From Zygnema cylindricum (lineage: Eukaryota; Streptophyta; Zygnematophyceae; Zygnematales; Zygnemataceae), in the NCBI GenBank assembly GCA_037447655.1, contig JBBHKE010000775.1:473692-537691 (forward strand): 64,000 nucleotides of DNA, written 5' to 3'. The first letter of the stretch is position 1, and every line of letters starts with the position of its first letter. The translations under genes were made by a program, and so were the position numbers. The notes under the pieces were generated by a model. That model was not told the origin of the DNA. It made no database searches and saw only the letters and a program-made list of their open reading frames with translations. This document shows, one piece after another, positions 1-10,023 of the stretch.

Positions 1-2733
1 TTCTGTTTGGGGATAATGAAATGATGGATGATTGTAGTGGTTGTGCTAAAGTTAAGGCTCACAGACTTCCCTTTCCCAAAGCCGTCACATATAAAGGTGA
101 GAAAGCTTTAGATTTGGTCCACAAAGATATTTGGGGACCTGCAAAAGTATCTACAGTTGGAGGAAAGAGGTTAATGATGACAATAATCAATGACTGGTCT
201 AGATACCTTAGAGTTTATTATCTGAAAACAAAGTCTGAAGCATCAACTTACTTCAAAGACAATAAAGCTTGGAGTGAGAAGTTGCATGAAACCCCCATTA
301 AGGGGATAAGGAATGATAATGGGGGGGAATATACCTCTAACCAGTTTGAGGAATATCTAAGAGATGAGGGAGTACAGCACCAGAAAACTGTACCATATAA
401 CCCGGAACAAAAAGGGGTAGCTGAGAGGTTGAATCGAACACTAAGAGATAGTGTATGCAGTATGTTGGCAGACAAGAAAATAGGAAAGAGATTTTGGGCA
501 TAAGCAATGAACTGTGCCTACTACATTAAGAATAGAGTCCTTACCTCAGCTGTTAAGGGAGTGACACCTTATGATAGATGGGTTGGAAAGAAACCAGATA
601 TCTCACACCTTAAAGTATTTGGTAGCCTTGTTTAGAGTCTTGACACGGATAGGAAAAACTGGAAACTAGATGTTAAAGGAAAACCTAGATACTTTGTGGG
701 CTATGATGAGGATGTTAAGGGATATAGAGTTTATGACTTAACAAAGAAATATATCATTCTGGTCAAGCAATTAGTTATCATGGATGAAGGGAAGTCATTT
801 GACCCTTTCAAATATACAAAGAAGATAAGAATTATATTTGAGTCCGAAAGTGAGGAGAACTCAGTCGTTCCCGAAAGGGACATAAGTGAAACCGTGATTT
901 CACATTCAAGGGAGATTCGAGATAAAAAAGACTCACCGAAAACCTCACATACCCCTATGGACTTCGAGGAGATAGAAGACGTGGGACAAGAACAGACTTC
1001 TATGGACAAGGGAGCCGATGAGACAGTGAGGAGAAATCCAAGACTTCCATCCATTCCAGCTTCGAAGTTTGAGGGAGGGAGAAGGAGCAGAAAAAGGATA
1101 CACAAAAAATAGGCCGCTCATAAAGTAACTAAGCTATCTCACCCAGATGAGCCTCACTCTTACTCGAAGGCGGTGATAAGTCCGGAGAAAGAAAGATGGA
1201 TTAGAGCCATAAATGATGAGATGGTCTCTATCATGGAAGCAAATACTTGAGAACTAGAAGATTGTCCTCCAGACAAAAAAAACCTATTGGGTGTAAATGG
1301 GTATTTAAACTAAAACTGAACCTAGATAATACCATTGAGAGATTTAAGGCTCGATTAGCAGCGAAAGGGTTCACCTAAAAGGAGGGGATTGACTATGAGG
1401 AGAACTTTGCTCAAGTTGTTCGGTTCCCATCAATAAAGATACTCCTCAGTCTGGCAGCAGCGGATGACATAGAAATACACTGGATGGACATTAAGACTGC
1501 ATTTCTTAATGGTGAGTTAGAGGAAGAAATTTTCATGAGGCAACCCGAGGGGTTTGTGGAAGAAGGAGAAGAGAGCAGAGTCTGCAAGCTCATAAAGTTC
1601 TTATATAGACTGAAGCAGGCTGACAGTGGAATTTGAAAATAGATGAGTTTCTCACCGGTCTCGGATATATCCAGATCAGCTCTGACAAATCTATCTATAT
1701 GTTTGAAGATGAGAATGGTGTCATTTTTATAACAATTTATGTGGATGATCTGCTTGTGTTGAGTAAATCTTTGGAAATAAGCAATAAGTTAAAAAAAGAT
1801 CTTACAAGCATATTTGATATCAAGGATTTAGGGGAGGCAAGATATATTATGGGGATTTAAATGGAGAGAGATAGGGAAAAAAAGATTATCAGACTAACTC
1901 AGAAAGATGCAATAGGTAACATGTTGAGAAATTCCAGATGGAAAATGCTAACAGTTAGTACCACTCCCATGGACTTGAAAAAAGTAAGTGATGGGAGTGT
2001 AGAAGGAGTGATGATCTTAGATGATCAGATGAGTCTAGAGGAGAGAGAGTTTATGAAGTCTATCCCTTATAGAGAGGTCCTAGGAAGTTTAATTTATTTC
2101 ATGAACTGTACCAGGCGGGACATAGCAGCAGTAGTTAGAGTACCTTGTAAGAGTCTTAATGATCTTATGAACAGGGACTGGGAGGTAGCCAAGAGAGTCA
2201 TGAGATATCTGGTGGGAACCAAAGAGTTATGGTTGCATTTGGGAGGGGAGCACAATGACATCACTACTTCGAGTGATAATAGTTATGGGGATGCACCAAT
2301 GAGAAAATGCACTTCTGGGTATGTGTTGTATGTTGGGAAAGGTGCTTGCTGTTGGAGCAGTAAGCAACAAAAGGTGGTTGCTCAGTCTACTATCGAGGCT
2401 AAGTACATGGCCTCTTGTCTGCTGTGAAAGAGTTGATGTGGGTGAAGTCCTTGCTGCAAGAACTGGGGTATAAGAAAGAGGGAGTGCATGAACTGTTTTT
2501 TGATAATCAAGCTGCCATTGCAATTGCAGCTAATCCAAAACATCATTTAAAGGCTAAACATATGGACATACAATTGAGTTTTGTAAGAGAAAAAGTTGAG
2601 ATTAAGATCGTGAATTTTGTATATAGATCAGATGAGGAAATAGTAGCTGATATGATGACAAAACCGGTGCCTTCTCCCAAGTTAAAATATTGCAGAGTAA
2701 AGTGTGGATTAAAATTGAAATTAAAATTTGACT
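1..2733 (+). pseudogene. Copia-A pol remnant (integrase, RT, RNase H)
   Basis: Remnant of a copia polyprotein that would integrate and reverse-transcribe the element. From 21 the frame reads the zinc-binding CSGC of the integrase, then DIWGPAKV, RNDNGGEY and PEQKGVAERLNRT, which carry the DDE-type acidic residues. A TAA at 501-503 replaces the sense codon seen in the related copies. The linker continues at 696-1112, the RT at about 1130-1860 with YVDDLLVLSK near 1740, and the connection and RNase H at 1861-2733 with a CCWSSKQQKVVAQST motif. At least five stops or frame changes separate the pieces. The last codons, ending MMTKPVPSPK and a Lys-rich tail, stop just before the LTR, as is usual for copia. 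Confidence 0.9.
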
Positions 2734-2736
2734 AAG

Positions 2737-3418
2737 TGTTGAAATTAATAGTTTTATATGGTGTTTTCGAGGTCTAAATTTAGTACAAATAGGAAAAGAA
2801 AAGGCGGACAACCTGCCTCAGCCTCCTCTCTCTACCCACCATACTTGTTGCAGTCACTGAGGGATAGAGAAGGTGGCTGAGCCATGGCTGTCCTAGCTTA
2901 AAGAGACAGGGCTAAAGAGTGACTTATGTCACTCTCAACAAAAAGTTGAGTTCGGCAAGACTCGAACCTCTGACAAGCAGAGAGCGGCGTAGCTGTTAGC
3001 TCTAACCACTCTATCGTAGAAGTCCGTTAGGATACATTAGGTTTGATAATTATATAAACACTGTTGAAACCATGATTTCGATTAACGGGATGACGAATGG
3101 AAAAACATACAACTAATGCTATATTGTGCGAACATTATCTCGCACGAAAACAAATGAATCGGACATTGTTTTTGACGGCGGACATTTAATGTCGGATTTA
3201 ATCCGACAGTGTGTATAAATGTCGAGATCCCGGAATGGTCACTTTGGCGTTTATGGACGTGGCATGACGTGGCGCCACGTGGAGATATGACATATGGTCG
3301 TAGGAACTTCGGGGAACATAACGACAAGCTAAAAGCGGACACGCGTCCACTCAATGGTGTTGCCGTACATAGGCTGTACAAAACGTACATCGGCCATAGT
3401 ACTTTTTTTTACCCTACA
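2737..3418 (+). repeat. 3' LTR of Copia-A (truncated)
   Basis: Begins with TGTTGAAATT directly after the pol stop. It is similar along its length to the LTR at 55500, including the block with the antisense tRNA-like segment and the ACGTGG motifs around 3255-3285. It breaks at 3418 where an LTR in the opposite orientation begins. The rest of this LTR is not seen in the window. Confidence 0.85.
2940..3016 (-). other. Antisense tRNA-like segment in Copia-A LTR
   Basis: Read on the minus strand this shows an A-box-like stretch (CGATAGAGTGGTTAGAGC, 2999-3016). About 30 bases further comes a B-box-like GGTTCGAGTCT (2959-2969), and shortly after that a run of five T (2940-2944). The spacing is that of a short-variable-arm tRNA. 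The acceptor stem does not pair convincingly, so it is called tRNA-like and not a tRNA gene. The same layout recurs in the LTRs at 10.6 kb and 55.7 kb. Confidence 0.5.
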
Positions 3419-3577
3419 TGCAATTCTGTGTCCTCCATAGGACAACATATTGCAGGAAGCCTCTAAATAGTATTTAACTAACCCACTTCAATCCACAACC
3501 ACTGCTGCCCAAGAAGAGAAACTGACAATTTGACTCCACCCATATGCAGCTTGGACTCCCCTGAGTCCGTTGCAAAA
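3419..3577 (-). repeat. Minus-strand copia LTR, distal piece
   Basis: The reverse complement matches the last part of the LTR ending at 56516, including the gag start region (ATGGAGGACACAGAATTGCA on the minus strand). The plus-strand TG at 3419 is the CA end of this LTR. It joins to 10024 onward once Copia-B is removed. It sits inside the Copia-A LTR, so it inserted after Copia-A. Confidence 0.8.
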
Positions 3578-4625
3578 TGTAGAAACTAATGGTTTTAAAG
3601 TAATTTCTAGGTCTGAAAAGAAATAAAGAAGCCGAGGCAATCTACCTCTAACTTCTCTCTCCAACTCTCAAACTTGTCGCAGTCACTGAGAAATTGGAGA
3701 GGATGCTAGAGCCATGGCTACCTAGGCTATCCTGAGGTTTACGGGAAATTTATATTAGTTAGGGTTTATTTATTTAAAAGGTATGTGCCGGCGGCAGGAA
3801 TTGATCCTTGTACCTACCGGCCGGCAGACAGGAAATAGCCGGTAGCCTTAGGCGTTATGCCTAGCGGTAGTATTACGTAGCATATAGATTGATATTTATT
3901 TAAATGATTATACGTGCGATAAATCATTTAACTGCAATGGATTACGGGATACATAGATCCTGTAATATATAATGTACGAATTACGGTACGGACAAAAATC
4001 AATACCGCGCATTTGTTTCGTAATTGAAACAAATACCGCGCATGTATTTATTACGGCTACGATTAAATCCGAATTTAATCGGACGGCCGGGATTAGCGCC
4101 GAGATCGCGGAGGAAGATTTCGGCGGTTTGTGGCCATCGCCACATCGGATGACGCGTGGCGAAATTACGTTGGATCGTGGAATCTCCGGAGATTATGGCA
4201 CCGAATCCAGATATGACATGTGTCGACATTTAGGCCATGTCGTACAATGTCCGTACATAAAGTACACCGGCAGCTGTACTTTTGCGTACGGAACTCAATT
4301 CTGATTGGTTCCGTACATCAGTAGATAGAGTCTGTGAGAGAGATAGGAATTAGAAAAATTAGAAGATAGGACCCCCTCTCCCAAAGAGCTTCTGTACAAA
4401 AGGTCAACTTTGACCCTCCATAACTTACTGCTCAGGGGAGCAAATTCAGAGATTCTTTTTGCTACCGACTCAGGGGAGTCTTCCCTTCACAGGGGTGCAG
4501 GTGGTCAGTGTTTTTGTCTGCCAAGGTGGCAGTTATTTTTGCTGAAACACAAAGGGGTCAGGATTATCCTAGAGGCTCCTTGGAAGTTGTCTACTCTGAG
4601 GACTTATGGAGGTCTCAGAGTTTCA
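3578..4625 (+). repeat. 5' LTR of Copia-B
   Basis: Starts TGTAGAAACT and ends GAGTTTCA, giving the canonical TG...CA ends, and pairs with 8977-10023. The last 20 bases already contain the gag start codon (4606). An ORF of about 110 codons at 3972-4304 lies wholly inside the LTR, resembles nothing I know and is not called a gene. Confidence 0.95.
3776..3860 (-). other. Antisense tRNA-like segment in Copia-B 5' LTR
   Basis: On the minus strand, GGATCAATTCC (3797-3807) agrees with most of the B-box consensus, and a run of four T follows the module (3776-3779). An A box is not clear. It occupies the same relative place as the better-preserved tRNA-like segment of the other copia LTRs. The matching copy in the 3' LTR has its B box at 9196-9206. 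Confidence 0.35.
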
Positions 4626-5406
4626 GGTTATGGGCCCACCCTCTAGGGTACAAATCTTTAATGGAACTGCCTTCATATACTGGGAAAGTATGATGATAGG
4701 AGCTCTATGCAAAAAAAGGTTTTGGGGGATAGTGAGTGGACGGTTGGGGCGTCCATCAAGTCTTGGAATTCCTCCAGGGTTTGGAGGAACCAGATTCACC
4801 AGGAAAGAGGATCCACCTTCAACGGAGGAAACAAAAGAAGGAGAGGTGGTAGACAAAGGAAAGGAGAAGGAGACGACCACACCAATAGCAACTGGTTCCA
4901 CATTCATGTCACCTATTCCGAGGAATGAGGAGAATGATACTGAAACTTGGGACTTCAACAATATGGCGGCAAAGCACTTCATCTTACGCCATCTCACTCA
5001 AGGACTTGCATGTCCTCATTTGCAGGTAGAAAGGGCATCCGATCTTTGGATGGCTCTCATAGAGAAGTACCGAAGTGGTACGATTCAACAAGAACAGTTT
5101 GCTGATCAGAAAGTTAAGGAGTATGTATACAAAGGGGGAAATATGTTGGATTTTTGCAATGAGCTTGCTACACTCTTCATGGAGCTACACAGTACGGGAA
5201 AAGATTTTAGTTAAAAAAAAAAGGTTAACTGTTTACTGATGAAGTTACCTAATGAGTTCGTGAACATAGTTTACCGTGTGCAGGAATTGCCTGACTCAAG
5301 GTGGATATGTCACTCAATGGTAGGGATGATTCTCGTTGAAGAGAATACAATTGAGATCCGAAGAGGAGGAAAGACTGGCCAAGCCTTGGCAACAGCGACT
5401 GATTAG
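4606..5406 (+). pseudogene. Copia-B gag (capsid part)
   Basis: Capsid-forming Gag of a copia element. The ATG at 4606 lies 20 bases inside the 5' LTR, and codons 7-12 (QVMGPP) are written by the primer-binding site. The homologous gag at 56497 has the same start, which supports it. The body carries the copia Gag core with FNGTAFIYW near the start. An A-rich run at about 5213-5223 causes a frameshift and a TAA at 5212. The homologous sequence continues in another frame (NEFVNIVYRVQELPDS, then ENTIEIRRGGK) to an in-frame TAG at 5404-5406, ahead of the zinc knuckle. Probably one or two lesions from functional. Confidence 0.85.
4626..4640 (+). promoter_or_regulatory. Primer-binding site, half-tRNA type (initiator Met)
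   Basis: GGTTATGGGCCCACC directly follows the LTR terminal CA. As I recall plant initiator tRNA-Met, these 15 bases are the exact complement of its anticodon stem-loop, not of its 3' acceptor end. Priming from an internally cleaved initiator tRNA is established for Drosophila copia and yeast Ty5. The site is also coding sequence for Gag. Which primer is really used is inference. Confidence 0.75.
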
Positions 5407-6255
5407 AGGAACAGGGTTTCCCGAAAACCGGTCGGAAACTATGGGGGTATGGAGCAGAAAAAACAGGCCGATGAGTTCGAACCAAGGGCTCCCAAAGGTC
5501 TATGTCATTTTTGTAAGAAACCGGGGCACTATATGGCAGAGTGCACTAAGCTAACCGAGCTTCAGTTAAAGGAGGGGCAGACCGGTGGTACCCCGAGAGG
5601 AAAGAAAAAGGCCATTGTCACACAGGTACTTGAGGCTGAATCCGAGGACGACGACGATGAGCTCCTTTTGGATGAGGAGTTGGAGGCGAAAAATGAGGTC
5701 GAAATTCCACGAAGGCAGAAATGTGCTTACGGTGGATTGAAAGGTGAAGCAGGCTGGATCATAGATTCAGGTGCCTCCATGCACATGTGTAAGGATAGGC
5801 ACCTGTTCACTAAGATAAGAAAGATTCCCACCGTAGAGATAGAGTACGGGGATGGGAGGATAGTCACCACTACTCTTGTAGGATCGGTAGATCTGAAAGT
5901 GTTAGTAGAAGGAAAGACATCCATATTAACATTCTCCGATGTATTGTTTATTCCGGAGCTGAACAAAAATATTATCTCTACATCAGTATTAGATGATAAG
6001 GGTTTTTTCACTAGCACTAGGGAAGGAGTCTTTACTGCTAGTTTTGAGGAGGATGTCTATTTCATTGCTGAAAAAGGTAGCCATGGGATGTTTAGGCTTA
6101 TCTTAAGTAATGAAAAGAAGAAACTTTATTATGCTGGTGTTCATGATATTATGATGTGGCATAAGAGGCTCGGGCATGTGAATCTAGATAAGTTAAGAGA
6201 GATGAAAAGATGGGAGTGGTGGAAGGGATTCAGTTCAGTGAAAGTGATGATATAA
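5407..6255 (+). CDS. Copia-B nucleocapsid, protease and GAG-pre-integrase
   Basis: This frame continues directly from the gag frame after the TAG at 5404. It encodes a CCHC zinc knuckle, CHFCKKPGHYMAEC (5503-5544), for binding genomic RNA. An acidic linker (EDDDDELLLDEEL) follows, then a retroviral-type aspartic protease with the active site IIDSGAS (5761-5778). The GAG-pre-integrase region has MMWHKRLGHVNLDKLREMK, giving the HH of the integrase zinc domain. The frame is lost just after this, near 6210, where the next frame takes over with CSGC. No internal methionine start needs to be assumed, because this part is expected to be translated as part of a Gag-Pol polyprotein. Confidence 0.9.
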   Translation, partial: RNRVSRKPVGNYGGMEQKKQADEFEPRAPKGLCHFCKKPGHYMAECTKLTELQLKEGQTGGTPRGKKKAIVTQVLEAESEDDDDELLLDEELEAKNEVEIPRRQKCAYGGLKGEAGWIIDSGASMHMCKDRHLFTKIRKIPTVEIEYGDGRIVTTTLVGSVDLKVLVEGKTSILTFSDVLFIPELNKNIISTSVLDDKGFFTSTREGVFTASFEEDVYFIAEKGSHGMFRLILSNEKKKLYYAGVHDIMMWHKRLGHVNLDKLREMKRWEWWKGFSSVKVMI

Positions 6256-6866
6256 GCGATTGTAGTGGATGTGCTCAAGCTAAAGCACACAGATTACCCT
6301 TTCCTAAATCAGCCACCTATAAGGTAGAAAAAATTCTAGATCTAGTAAACACAGATATTTGGGGACCGGCTAAAGTGCCCTCACTTGGGGGGAAGAGATT
6401 TATGATGACTATAACTGATGATTGGTCTCGGTATTCCCGGGTATATTTTTTGAAAAACAAGTCCAAAGCTGAGGATTGTTTTAGACAATATAAAGCATGG
6501 AGCGAAAAACTCCATAAAACTCCAATCAAGAGAGTAAGGAGTGACAATGGTGGAGAGTATACTTCTAACCAGTTTGAGGATTTTCTGAGGGAAGATGGGG
6601 TTCAACACCAAAAGACAGTTCGAGAAAATCCGGAACAGAATGGGGTAGCTGAAAGGTTAAATAGAACACTAAGTGATAGTGCTAGAAGTATGTTGTCGGA
6701 TAAAAAGATAGGAAAAAGGTTTTGGGCAGAAGCAATGAACTGTGCTAATTACCTCAAAAATAGAATTCTTACTTCGGCTATAAAAGATCAAACACCTTAT
6801 GAGAGATGGACAGGTCGGAAACCAGACATATCTCACTTAAAGGTTTTTCGACAGTTAAGTATTTAG
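6210..6866 (+). CDS. Copia-B integrase core
   Basis: Integrase that inserts the DNA copy into the chromosome. It shows the CC of the HHCC zinc domain (CSGCAQAK, near 6260), then the rve core. DIWGPAKV holds the first acidic residue, RSDNGGEY the second, and PEQNGVAERLNRT the third (Glu), so all three catalytic residues are present. The C-terminal part (KRFWAEAMNCANYLKNR) is typical of plant copia. It is out of frame with the preceding protease frame because of a frame change in an A/G-rich stretch near 6205, and it is closed by a TAG at 6864-6866 through a second frame change. Confidence 0.9.
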   Translation: MGVVEGIQFSESDDISDCSGCAQAKAHRLPFPKSATYKVEKILDLVNTDIWGPAKVPSLGGKRFMMTITDDWSRYSRVYFLKNKSKAEDCFRQYKAWSEKLHKTPIKRVRSDNGGEYTSNQFEDFLREDGVQHQKTVRENPEQNGVAERLNRTLSDSARSMLSDKKIGKRFWAEAMNCANYLKNRILTSAIKDQTPYERWTGRKPDISHLKVFRQLSI

Positions 6867-8963
6867 TCTAGAAACAGATTGGTCTAATTGGAAGCTAGAT
6901 CCTAAAGGAAAACCGGGATACTTATTAGGATATGATGAGGATGTTAAAGGATATAGAGTTTATGATCTAAAAAGGGAAAATATAATCTTAGTAAAGCATC
7001 TAGTAGTTACGGATGAAGGAAAGTTTGTGGATCCCTTCAAGTATACAAAGTCAATAAAAATCAGATTTGAGTCAGAAAATTCCGATGACTTTGAGCTTCC
7101 TAACTATCCAAGTTTTAGAGAAGATGACATTCTTGCAGGTACAAATCAGACCGGAAAGGACTCGGCTGTGGAAACTCCAGTGAAAACTCTACCCGAAGCG
7201 AAAGACGTGGTCGAAATTGATTCTGAAACAAGGGATAGGGGAGAAGCTGAGTTTGTTCGAAAGAATCCACGAGAACCATCTATTCCGGCCTCAGATTTTG
7301 AGGGGGGGAGGAGAAGTAGCAAAAGACTGCAAGAAAAACAGGTTAATAACAAGGTAGCTAAACTATCTCATCAAGATGAACCTCAAACTTATGGAGAGGC
7401 GATGACTTGTCCTGAAAGAAACCGGTGGAAGACAGCCATGAATGAGGAGATGGCTTCAATCATGGCAGCCGATACTTGGGAGCTAGTGGACTGCCCACCT
7501 AACCGAAAACCAATCGGTTGTAAGTGGGTATTCAAATTAAAACTGAACCCAGATAACACAGTCGAGCGCTACAAGACCAGATTAGTGGCAAAGGGATTTA
7601 CACAAAAGGAAGGAATTGACTACGAGGAAACCTTTGCCCCGGTGGTCAGATTTCCCTCCGTCCGCATACTTCTCAGTTTAGCAGCGGCGGAGGACATGGA
7701 AGTGCATCAGATGGACATCAAGACAGCCTTTTTGCATGGAGAATTGGAAGAGGAGATCTTCATGCGACAACCCGAAGGTTTTGTGGAGGAAGGAGAGGAG
7801 AGTAAGGTATGCCGGCTGATTAAATCTCTTTATGGTTTGAAACAGGCACCTCGACAATGGAATAAGAAGCTTGATGAGTTTCTTACCGGTCTGGGATATA
7901 TTCGGATCAGCTCAGATCACTCAATCTATGTTTTCGAAGATGAGGAAGGTTTTATATTTATTGCAATTTATGTTGATGATTTTCTTCTATTAAGTAAATC
8001 AATTGAAAAAATTAACAAACTGAAAACCGATCTTAAGGGGAGATTTGAAATGAAGGATACGGGAGAAGTAAGATATATTTTGGGAATTCAAGTAGAGAGA
8101 GACCGAAAAAGGAAAATTATAAAACTGACTCAAAAGAAAGCAATAGGGAACATGCTTGAAAAATTTCAAATGGATAAAGCTAATAGTTGTACAACTCCAA
8201 TGGAGTTGAAGAAGGGAAGTGAGGGGAGTGAGGAAGAAGGAGTCATAGTCTTAGACGAGGAATTATCTCCTGATGAACAGAAGTTCATGCAGACTATTCC
8301 TTATAAGCAAGTAGTGGGAAGTCTAATCTATTTTATGAATTGTACCCGGCCGGATTTAGCTGCAGCTGTAGGAGTGCTGAGTAGAAGTCTAAATGCTCCC
8401 ACTAAGAAGGATTGGGAGGCAGCTAAGAGAGTCCTTAGATATTTGGTAGGAACTAGGGATCTGTGGTTGCATTTGGGTGGGGAGAATACTGACATCACTA
8501 CTTGGAGTGATGCCAGTTATGGTGATGCTCCGATGAGGAGATGCACTTCTGGATATGTATTATATGTGGGTGATGGGGCTTGCTGTTGGAGTAGCAAACC
8601 GCAAAATGTTATTGCTCAGTCCACCATGGAGGCTGAGTATATGGCCTCTTGCTCTGGTGTAAAAGAATTGATGTGGGTCAAGTCTTTGCTTGGTGAACTT
8701 GGTCACCTTAAGAGTGGTGTGCAGAAAATATTTTGTGATAATCAGGGAGCAATCGCTATTTCTGCCAATCCTAAACATCATTTTAAAGCCAAACACATGG
8801 ACATCAGACTCAGCTTTGTTATAGAGAAATAGAAAACAAAATAATCAATTTAGAGTACAGACCAGATAGTGAGATGGTAGCAGATATGATGACCAAACCT
8901 GTGCCTTCCCCTAAGCTAATTTTCTGCAGGGAGAAGTGTGGTCTGAAATTAAAGATTGACTAG
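6867..8963 (+). CDS. Copia-B reverse transcriptase and RNase H
   Basis: Open from about 6867 to 8832. It begins with the linker GYDEDVKGYRVYDL, then an acidic spacer and the RT. KPIGCKWVFKLK, ARLVAKGF-like (here TRLVAKGFTQKEGIDYEETF), YGLKQAPRQWNKKL and the catalytic YVDD (7969-7980) are in family order. RNase H follows with WSDASYGDAP and a CCWSS...QSTMEAEY stretch near 8580, then FCDNQGAIAISANPKHH. A frame change near 8830 places the last codons (VADMMTKPVPSPK) out of frame, and the terminal stop is TAG at 8961-8963. This is the best-preserved RT in the window. Confidence 0.92.
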
Positions 8964-8976
8964 AAAATAAAGGGAG
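8964..8976 (+). promoter_or_regulatory. Polypurine tract of Copia-B
   Basis: An all-purine A/G stretch apart from one T, ending AAAGGGAG immediately before the 3' LTR at 8977. In position and content this is the plus-strand primer of reverse transcription. Confidence 0.8.
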
Positions 8977-10023
8977 TGTAGAAACTAACGGTTTTAAAGT
9001 ATTTTCTAGGTCTGAAAAGAAATAAAGAAGTCGAGGCAGTCTACCTCTAACTTCTCTCTCCAACTCTCAAACTTTTCGCAGTCACTGAAAAATTGGAGAG
9101 GATGCTAAAGCCATAGCTACCTAGGCTATCCTGAGGTTTACGAGAAATTTATATTAGTTAGGGTTTATTTATTTAAAAGGTATGTGCCGGCGGCAGGAAT
9201 TGATCCTTGTACCTACCGGCCGGCAGACAGGAAATAGCCGGTAGCCTTAGGCGTTATGCCTAGCGGTAGTATTACGTAGCATATAGATTGATATTTATTT
9301 AAATGATTATACGTGCGATAAATCATTTAACTGCAATGGATTACGGGATACATAGATCCTGTAATATATAATGTACGAATTACGGTACGGACAAAAATCA
9401 ATACCGCGCATTTGTTTCGTAATTGAAACAAATACCGCGCATGTAATTATTACGGCTACGATTAAATCCGAATTTAATCGGACGGCCGGGATTAGCGCCG
9501 AGATCGCGGAGGAAGATTTCGGCGGTTTGTGGCCATCGCCACATCGGATGACGCGTGGCGAAATTACGTTGGATCGTGGAATCTCCGGAGATTATGGCAC
9601 CGAATCTGGATATGACATGTGTCGACATTTAGGCCATGTTGTACAATGTCCGTACATAAAGTACATCGGCAACTGTACTTTGCGTACGGAACTCAATTCT
9701 GATTGGTTCCGTACATCAGTAGATAGAGTCTGTGAGAGAGATAGGACTTAGAAAAATTAGAAGATAGGACCCCCTCTCCCAAAGAGCTTCTGTACAAAAG
9801 GTCAATTTTGACCCTCCATAACTTACTGCTCAGGGGAGCAAATTCAGAGATTCTTTTTGCTACCGACTCAGGGGAGTCTTCCCTTCACAGCGGTGCAGGT
9901 GGTCAGGGTTTTATTCTGCCAAGGTGGAAAATATTTTTGCTGAAACACAAAGGGGTCAGGATTATCCTAGAGGCTCCTTGGAAGCTGTCTACTTTGAGGA
10001 CTTATGGAGGTCTCAGAGTTTCA
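8977..10023 (+). repeat. 3' LTR of Copia-B
   Basis: Partner of 3578-4625 with the same TG...CA ends. It too ends with the gag ATG and 17 following bases, which shows that the start codon belongs to the LTR. An ORF at 9371-9751 matches the LTR-internal ORF of the 5' LTR and is not called a gene. Confidence 0.95.

Larger units (their letters stand above)
1..3418 (+). mobile_element. Copia-A: decayed Ty1/copia element, 3' part
   Basis: The 3' part of a Ty1/copia LTR retrotransposon whose 5' half lies outside the window. The order is integrase, reverse transcriptase, RNase H, then a 3' LTR starting with TG at 2737. It belongs to the same family as Copia-C near the right edge, because the integrase opening matches the sequence around 57970. 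The LTR is cut at 3418 by a minus-strand LTR, so its own end is not seen here. Many stops and frame changes mark it as old and inactive. Confidence 0.9.
3578..10023 (+). mobile_element. Copia-B: nearly complete Ty1/copia retrotransposon
   Basis: A 6.4-kb LTR retrotransposon with both LTRs, primer site, gag, protease, integrase, RT, RNase H and polypurine tract in copia order. The flanking 5-mers are CAAAA (3573-3577) and CAGAA (10024-10028), which agree at four of five positions as a decayed target duplication. By eye the two LTRs differ at about thirty positions in about 1,047, so the insertion is fairly recent. The coding region has only a handful of lesions: an A-run frameshift near 5213, an in-frame TAG at 5404, and frame changes near 6210, 6860 and 8830. 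It lies inside a minus-strand LTR. Confidence 0.95.

Noticed and set aside
2940-3016. Functional tRNA gene on the minus strand
   Set aside because: A and B boxes are present but the acceptor stem does not pair and the cloverleaf is incomplete. It is reported only as tRNA-like.
3972-4304. 110-codon ORF, repeated at 9371-9751
   Set aside because: It lies wholly within the Copia-B LTR. It appears twice only because the LTR does, and it has no recognisable domain.
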